Below are positions 58,722-64,000 of a DNA stretch of 64,000 nucleotides, in pieces. Made by a program: the position numbers and the translations under genes. Origin of the DNA: Carettochelys insculpta (lineage: Eukaryota; Chordata; Testudines; Carettochelyidae); contig NC_134137.1 of NCBI RefSeq assembly GCF_033958435.1, positions 251,828,501-251,892,500 on the forward strand, in the 5' to 3' direction. The notes under the pieces were generated by a model, which saw nothing but the letters and a program-made list of their open reading frames with translations, did not search any database and was not told where the DNA came from. How positions within the stretch are numbered: the first letter of the stretch is position 1; each line of letters starts with the position of its first letter.

Positions 58722-59965
58722 ATGAAGCCAGTCATGATCAGCACTGATTTCAGTAAGGTAGAAAAGAGGTTTGCCCAGGAAGGTTGGGGTGACCCGAAGT
58801 GGGATAAGGAGATGTTAGAAAAGAACTGGGGTGATGTAGAGGAACTGTGGTCGCAGTTGTGTGTGTGGAGGAATGCGTGTAAGTTGAAGAAAGGGAAAGG
58901 GAAAGGAGCCTGTGTCTGGCTGTTAAAGAGTGCCCTGCAGGCAGCATGTAAGAGTCATACGGAAGTAGAAATGGAGCTGGAAAGAGTGCAGAGGGAGAGA
59001 GAGGGGTTGCAGTAGCGATGCCAGGATTTAGATACCCGGGTTCGCCTGCTGAGTAAGGATGTGTGCCAACTAGAGGAGCGCCTTGTTCCTCTGGTAAAAA
59101 AGGAAGGAATAGAGCAGAGAGCAAAGCTAGAGAGCAAATCTAGGCACATTAATAGAGCCAAAGTAGAGGCTGCTCTCTGGCTAGACCCAGAGGAGTGGGA
59201 TGGGGACATTTGGGATTCCTCAGAGGATGAGTACTCCAGCAATCTCTCTCATGAGACAGAGAAAACCCCCATTCGCATGGGACCTGTTGTTACTTATCAA
59301 AAGGATCTCACTCCTGAAGAGGAGGAGGCTGAGGGGGCTGAAACTGACAGCAGTTCCTCCTCTGAGCGTGATAAGCTGAAATGGCGGCCAACCCAAATTA
59401 CTACTCGGAGCTATGAGCCAGCCCAGCTGAGAAAGATTCAGGAAGAGTTTATTAAGAAGCCTGGGGAGGGAGTAATAGAGTGGCTAGTCAGAATATGAGA
59501 CGCAGGAGCCGGCCATACACAACTGTCCTCCCAAGAATGTGGAAGAGTTAATATGGGGGCAGGAGTATTCTTCATCCCCAGAGACAGGGAAGGTCCAAAG
59601 TCTATCTGGACTTTTGCCTGTAGATGGACATGGGGAATTCACCCCTCTGACTGAGGTGAACCTACTGGCACCCCTTGGACCAACGGGGATGGACTTAAAG
59701 GAGCCTACAGACCATATCCACAATGGCTATGCTTTGGAGTGATGGTCCTGGAAGGGGGGAAGAAGGGAGCCCATGGGAGCAGATAGTTGTGAAAGCAGAT
59801 TTACGACCCATAATTAAAGGAGCTCCTGGATTTTATAAAGCCCTAGCAGTAGCTGTGAGAAATCATGCTCAGAATAACATGATTACCTATCAGACCTTAC
59901 TTGGGAACATGCTTAAGGACTTACGAGAATGTGGGGAGGATGAGATAACACCACAGGCATCATAA
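58722..59965 (+). pseudogene. endogenous retrovirus gag remnant
   Basis: The frame starting at the ATG at 58722 has a TAG at 59013-59015, continues to a TGA at 59496-59498 and then decays. The later part lies in two other frames (59539-59742 and 59723-59965). The N-terminal half is highly charged and coiled-coil-like ('EMELERVQREREGLQ', 'LEERLVPLVKKEG'), followed by an acidic Ser-rich stretch ('SSSSSERDK'). The last piece ('KGAPGFYKALAVAVRN') is a probable capsid fragment. The role would be virion assembly. It is assigned from position and composition more than from motifs. Confidence 0.6.
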
Positions 59966-60350
59966 CCCAAAGCTAAGGTACGGAGCCTTACAGGAGATCC
60001 TGGGGTAAGCAAGGAGGCTTTAAGCCCAAGTGAGAAATAACCACAGGGGAAAAGGAACTGAGAACCAAATTGTGGAAGCAGTGTTTAGAGCTGGGATACC
60101 CCAGGGACCTGCTGCATGGGATGCCAACTGGAAAGTTAAAAATCTTGGCAACCTCAAAGGGCATTGAGTGGGGGAAAACAGCAGTAATGCCTAGTGCTTC
60201 TCCCAGCTCAGACAACCCTTACTCACCACTGAGGCAGCAATTACATGAACTGATGCCCATAATTGAAATTGACCAGGGAAACTGAATAGTGGTGGTCAAA
60301 CCTCTCTCTGCGTAAATGAACTTAAATCAGCAGAGGAGGGAAGTACCAGC

Positions 60351-60704
60351 AATGACCCCCAGATTCTAGTAACAGTAAATGATAAAACTACTGTGTCTTT
60401 TCTAGTAGATACTGAAGCCCAATTGTCCATGATTAAAAGAGAAAACTTTCTTGGTCCTCCACCTTCTGGTCAGAGAAATGTGCTAGTCACAGGGGTAAAT
60501 GGCACTATTGTGTCCTATCCCCTGGTTAAAGTGAAATTGGATATTCCCTTGAATCCTCACAGACAGCCCCAGAAGCATGAAGTAATACTTGGGAATGCTA
60601 ATATCCTTGGCATGGATATTCTGAGGGGCAAGGAGGAGATCATTAATGGGGAAAGGTGGGCATTTGGAGCTGGCTATAAACCTAGCACACACAGTTCTGG
60701 ATGA
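60351..60704 (+). pseudogene. endogenous retroviral protease remnant with altered active site
   Basis: The frame shows 'VSFLVDTEAQLSMIKREN' and later 'ILGMDILRGKEEI', matching the retropepsin active-site loop and the downstream 'LGMDIL' motif. The catalytic triad D-T-G reads D-T-E, so the Gly is lost. Flanking frames have several stops. It lies between gag and RT as expected. Confidence 0.75.
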
Positions 60705-60763
60705 GGGGAAAGCTCCCCTCTGTCAGGTAAACCTGCTAGCCCAAGCTCCCCCCGCCATCAGTT

Positions 60764-62297
60764 GTGACTAATGTAAAGCAGTATAATGTCCCAGCTGAAG
60801 CTGTGGCTCCTGTAACAGAATTGCTTAAAGACCTAGCGAAACGGGGAATATTAATTCGGACACACTCCCCGTACAATTCACCAGTGTGGCCCGTAAAGAA
60901 GCCTAATGGCAAATGGAGGCTCACTGTAGACTACCACAAACTAAATAGCAACACTGGACCCCTAACTGCAGCAGTCCCCAGTATAGTAGACATTGTGAAT
61001 AACATACAAACCTGGAACAAACAGTGGCTAGCTGTACTGGATGTAAAAGACATGTTTTTCATGGTCCCTCTAAAGCCTGCAGATCAGGACAGATTTGCTT
61101 TCACCTGGAAAGGTGTCCAATATACTTTCACCAGGATGCCGCGGGGATTCAAACATTCACCCACAATATGCCATGGTGCATTACCAAAAGTCCTAGATGG
61201 TTTGACCATGCCACATAATGTCCAAATATTACAGTATATTGATGACATTTTGATTGGTGGGGATTCATGTGAGGAAGTACAGGAAGCCATGGACAGGGCA
61301 AAGACAGCGCTAGAAAACCTTGGATTAGATTTACCTCTGGATAAGTGCCAAGGTCCCTCCCAGGAGGTAAAATTCCCAGGCACTGTCTGGATGGGAGGGA
61401 GAAGGTCAGTGCCTGATGAAACTGTAAAGGAACTCAGCCAGGCACTGTCACCTGAGGACTAGGCTCAACTGAGACAGATTCTAGGAACTTTGGGGTTTTG
61501 GAGAAAACATGTGCTGGGCTTTGCTGTAATTGCCCGGCCACTACACGATCTGTTAAAGAAAAATGCCACTTGGGAATGGATCTCTGCTCACGAGGAGGCA
61601 TTAAAGCAATTGATAAGTGAAATTCATACTTATCAAGCCCTGGGTCCAATCCACCCCGATGCCCCATTTCATTTGCATCTTACTATAGGAATCACAGGAA
61701 TGTCTTATTCCCTATGGCAAGAGAGTGACACTGCACCCCGATGCCCCATTCAATTCGGTTCAAAGTCATGGCAGGGGTCACAGGCAAATTACACTCCATA
61801 TGAGAAAGTGCTCCTGGCAGCCTACACAGCTGTAAGGGAAACTGAGGAACTGACTCAAACTCGAAACATAACTACTCACACCCCTCTTCCAATTATTAAA
61901 CCCATATTGAAAGGAAAGGATCTACGGCCAGGTGTGGCACAGAAAATGACAATTCAAAGGTGGGCACTGTACTTACACCACAGGGTAGGTGGTGCAGATA
62001 CTGCACAAAACCCCACCATGATTAAAGAATCTTTATGGAAGGTGGGCATGCCCGAGGAATACCACCTACCCCCACAACCGTCTCCTATCCGAGATGCTGC
62101 TCCATTTAACCCCTCTCACCCTGAGGGAGTATGGTTCACTCATGGGAGTGCTAAAGTAGTTAAGGGAAAGTGGGAAGGGAAAAGCTGCAGCAGTGTTAGC
62201 AGATAACTCCACCACACCCTTAACTACTGAGATTGACGGCTCCGCCCAACTTGCAGAGCTGATAGCAATTAAACTTGCTTGCGAAGCTGGGGCTCAC
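60764..62297 (+). pseudogene. endogenous retroviral reverse transcriptase and RNase H N-part
   Basis: One frame runs 60764-62206 with a TAG at 61460-61462. It contains 'SPVWPVKKPNGKWRLTVDY', 'AVLDVKDMFFMVPL', 'MPRGFKHSPTICH' and the catalytic 'LQYIDDILIGG' box (about 61230), then the connection domain ('LGFWRKHVLGFAVIARPLHD'). RNase H begins near 62130, where the first catalytic Asp is His ('WFTHGSAK'). A 1-nt shift near 62178 moves the frame to '(A)VLADNSTTPLTTEIDG', which reads to the Penelope insertion at 62297. Confidence 0.85.
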
Positions 62298-62470
62298 ACT
62301 TTATATAATAGCAACGAAGGGTCCTGTGGCACCTTTATAGACTAACAGAAAAGTTTTGAGCATGAGCTTTCATGAGCACAGACTCACTTCATCAGATGTT
62401 GGTCTTGGAAATCTGCAGGGCCAGGTATAGATAAACCAGAGCAAGGGTGGAGATAACAAGGTTAGCTCAG

Positions 62471-62790
62471 TCAGCAAGGGCGAGGCTTACTACCAGCAGT
62501 TGATCTGGAGGTGTGAACACCAACGGAGGGGAAGCTGCTTCTGTATTTAGCCAGCCATTCGCAGTTTTTGTTTAAGCCTGAGCTAAGGGCTTCGAATTTG
62601 CAGATGAATTGTAGCTCAGAAATTTCTCTTTGGAGTCTGGTCCTGAAGTTTCTTTGCTGTAGGATAGCTACTTTTAAGTCTGCTACTGTGTGGCCTGGGA
62701 GATTGAAGTGCTCTTCTACGGGTTTTTGTATATTGCCATTTCTGATATCTGATTTGTGTGCATGTATTCTTTTATGTAGAGACTGTCCAC
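62471..62790 (-). pseudogene. Penelope-like GIY-YIG endonuclease C-terminal fragment (left arm)
   Basis: The minus-strand frame reads 'SLHKRIHAHKSDIRNGNIQK', 'EHFNLPGHTVADLKVAILQQ' and 'ISELQFICKFEALSSGLN', the conserved C-terminal part of the Penelope GIY-YIG endonuclease ORF. It is truncated at the junction, so the RT domain and the GIY-YIG motif itself are absent. Confidence 0.8.
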
Positions 62791-63114
62791 TTTGTCCGAC
62801 AGTCTCTACGTAAAAGAATACATGCACATAAATCAGATATCAGAAATGGTAATATACAAAAACCCATAGGAGAGCACTTCAATCTCCCAGGCCACACAGT
62901 AGCAGACTTAAAAGTAGCTATCCTACAGCAAAGAAACTTCAGGACCAGACTCCAAAGAGAAATTTCTGAGCTACAATTCATCTGCAAATTTGACGCCCTC
63001 AGCTCAGGCTTAAACAAAAACTGCGAATGGCTGGCTAAATACGGAAGCAGCTTCCCCTCCCTTGGTGTTCACACCTCCAGATCAACTGCTGGTAGTAAGC
63101 CTCACCCTTGCTGA
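62791..63114 (+). pseudogene. Penelope-like GIY-YIG endonuclease C-terminal fragment (right arm)
   Basis: The same protein segment as the left arm on the opposite strand, starting 'VRQSLRKRIHAHKSDIRNG' and ending 'STAGSKPHPC'. The two arms differ at only a few residues and are cut at almost the same 5' point. Confidence 0.8.
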
Positions 63115-63309
63115 CTGAGCTAACCTTGTTATCTCCACCCTTGCTCTGGCTTATTTATACCTGGCCCTGCAGATTTCCAAGACAAGCATCTGATGAAGTG
63201 AATCTGTGCTCATGAAAGCTCATGCTCGAAATTTTTCTGTTAGTCTGTAAGGTGCCACAGGACCCTTCGTTGCTGTTACAGATCTGACTAACACGGCTAC
63301 CCCTCCGCT

Positions 63310-64000
63310 ACTTTATATACTGACTCATATGCTGTATGGGCAGGCGCCACCCAGTGGATAACTAAGTGGAAGAATAATAATTGGGAAATAGGAGGAAAGC
63401 CTGTATGGGGACTGGAATACTGGAAATGGCTTTATAATCATGCCACCCAGCAACCCCTAAGCGTAGGAAGTGTGTCAGCCCACCAAAAGAATAGCACTCC
63501 AGCTGCACAGCTGAATAACCTGGCTGATGCAGCAGCCCAGATCTTTACCACCCAAGTAGATTGGGAATGCTTATACATCTGGTTACATGAAACTCTGGGA
63601 CATACAGGGAGTGAGGAACTGGTACAGCAAGCCCGTACAAGGGGGTGGTCCATTACCCACCAACAAGCCAGAGACTTGGTACAAGCCTGTGCCCTATGTG
63701 CTATAACCGGGAAACACATAACTGAAGGGCAACAATTTGCCAGACTAAGAGATGGAAAGACACTATGGGCAACCTGGCAAGTCGATTATATTGGCCCACT
63801 ACCCACCACAAGGCAAAGGTGGAAATACATCTTAACTGGGGTAGAAGTCATTTCAGGAATTGGTTTTGCTTACCTAACTTGATTAGCAACAGCACTGTCA
63901 ACCATTATGGGACTAAACCGCCTCACAGCAATCATCCCAATACCCCGAGAAACCCAATCAGACAATGGCTCACACTTTAAGAATAAACTTGTGCAAGAGT
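63310..64000 (+). pseudogene. endogenous retroviral RNase H C-part and integrase, truncated by window end
   Basis: After the target duplication the RNase H resumes with 'LYTDSYAVWAGATQWITKWK' and ends 'AQLNNLADAAAQI'. The integrase has an H-x4-H and C-x2-C zinc motif ('LHETLGHTG', 'ACALC'), the first core Asp in 'WQVDYIGPLP' (about 63785) and the second in 'QSDNGSHF' (about 63960). A TGA at 63880-63882 interrupts the core. The rest lies outside the window. Confidence 0.85.

Larger units (their letters stand above)
62308..63309. mobile_element. head-to-head pair of Penelope-like elements, 1002 bp, with 10-bp target duplication
   Basis: The left arm (62308-about 62790) is the reverse complement of the right arm (about 62791-63309), each being the 3' end of a Penelope-like element. 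ACTTTATATA is repeated at 62298-62307 and 63310-63319. The right arm carries an extra tail with 'gactaacacggctacccct'. The pair interrupts the RNase H domain of the endogenous retrovirus. Confidence 0.85.
57719..64000 (+). mobile_element. endogenous retrovirus, 5' part, running off the window
   Basis: An LTR-like region is followed by gag, protease, RT, RNase H and integrase remnants in retroviral order, all on the plus strand. RT ('YIDDILI' box) and integrase ('WQVDYIGPLP', 'QSDNGSHF') are recognisable. The polymerase pattern resembles ERV-L/spuma-like (class III) elements more than gamma- or betaretroviruses, but this is tentative. Stops, frameshifts and a nested Penelope pair (62308-63309) inactivate it. 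Env and the 3' LTR, if any, lie beyond the window. Confidence 0.85.

Noticed and set aside
62471..63114. Two separate host genes on opposite strands with the same protein
   Set aside because: They are arms of one inverted Penelope insertion within retroviral RNase H, both truncated at the same point.

Overview
The window looks like nuclear DNA from a reptile, most likely a turtle. It holds one multi-exon vertebrate gene with long introns in a background rich in mobile elements: CR1 LINEs, DIRS tyrosine-recombinase retrotransposons, Penelope-like elements carrying the 'gactaacacggct' tail motif I associate with turtle repeats, hAT and pogo/Tigger-type DNA transposons, many small inverted-repeat elements and an endogenous retrovirus. 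The species call is an inference from this repertoire. I could not run a database search.

The only cellular gene I can support is a cytosolic sulfotransferase (SULT6B1-like) on the minus strand, start codon at 26862, stop codon at 14332. Six coding exons (145, 185, 127, 95, 187 and 119 nt) join in frame to 285 codons plus stop. All introns are GT-AG, and the PAPS-binding and catalytic motifs are intact.

Layout: 1-3.9 kb, two small TIR elements and a decayed LINE. 3.9-9.9 kb, an almost complete DIRS retrotransposon with its gag-like, RT/RNase H/methyltransferase-like and tyrosine-recombinase frames, inverted terminal repeats and internal complementary region. 9.9-14.2 kb, a hAT MITE and a Tigger-like element. 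14.3-26.9 kb, the sulfotransferase gene, with a CR1 fragment, two hAT-like elements, a TIR element and microsatellites in its introns. 27-35.5 kb, a G-rich minisatellite, a hAT element, a LINE fragment and TIR elements. 35.6-39.5 kb, a TIR element split by a long CR1. 39.9-41.3 kb, GC-rich minisatellite. 41.7-42.6 kb, a TIR element split by a back-to-back Penelope-tail pair. 44.4-46.8 kb, a 2.4-kb hAT element with perfect ends that contains a LINE. 47.2-51.7 kb, a second, 5'-truncated DIRS copy split by a TIR element. 52.3-54.3 kb, CR1 and TIR element. 57.4-64 kb, a CR1 fragment followed by a decayed retrovirus (LTR, gag, protease, RT, RNase H, integrase) that runs off the window and is split by a head-to-head Penelope pair.

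The mobile-element genes do not form a cellular pathway. Nearly all are broken by stops, frameshifts or insertions. I did not find a convincing new biological system. The most informative structures are the DIRS end architecture, two inverted-pair Penelope insertions with clean target duplications, a set of TIR elements sharing termini and 3-bp target duplications, and the nesting order these reveal.
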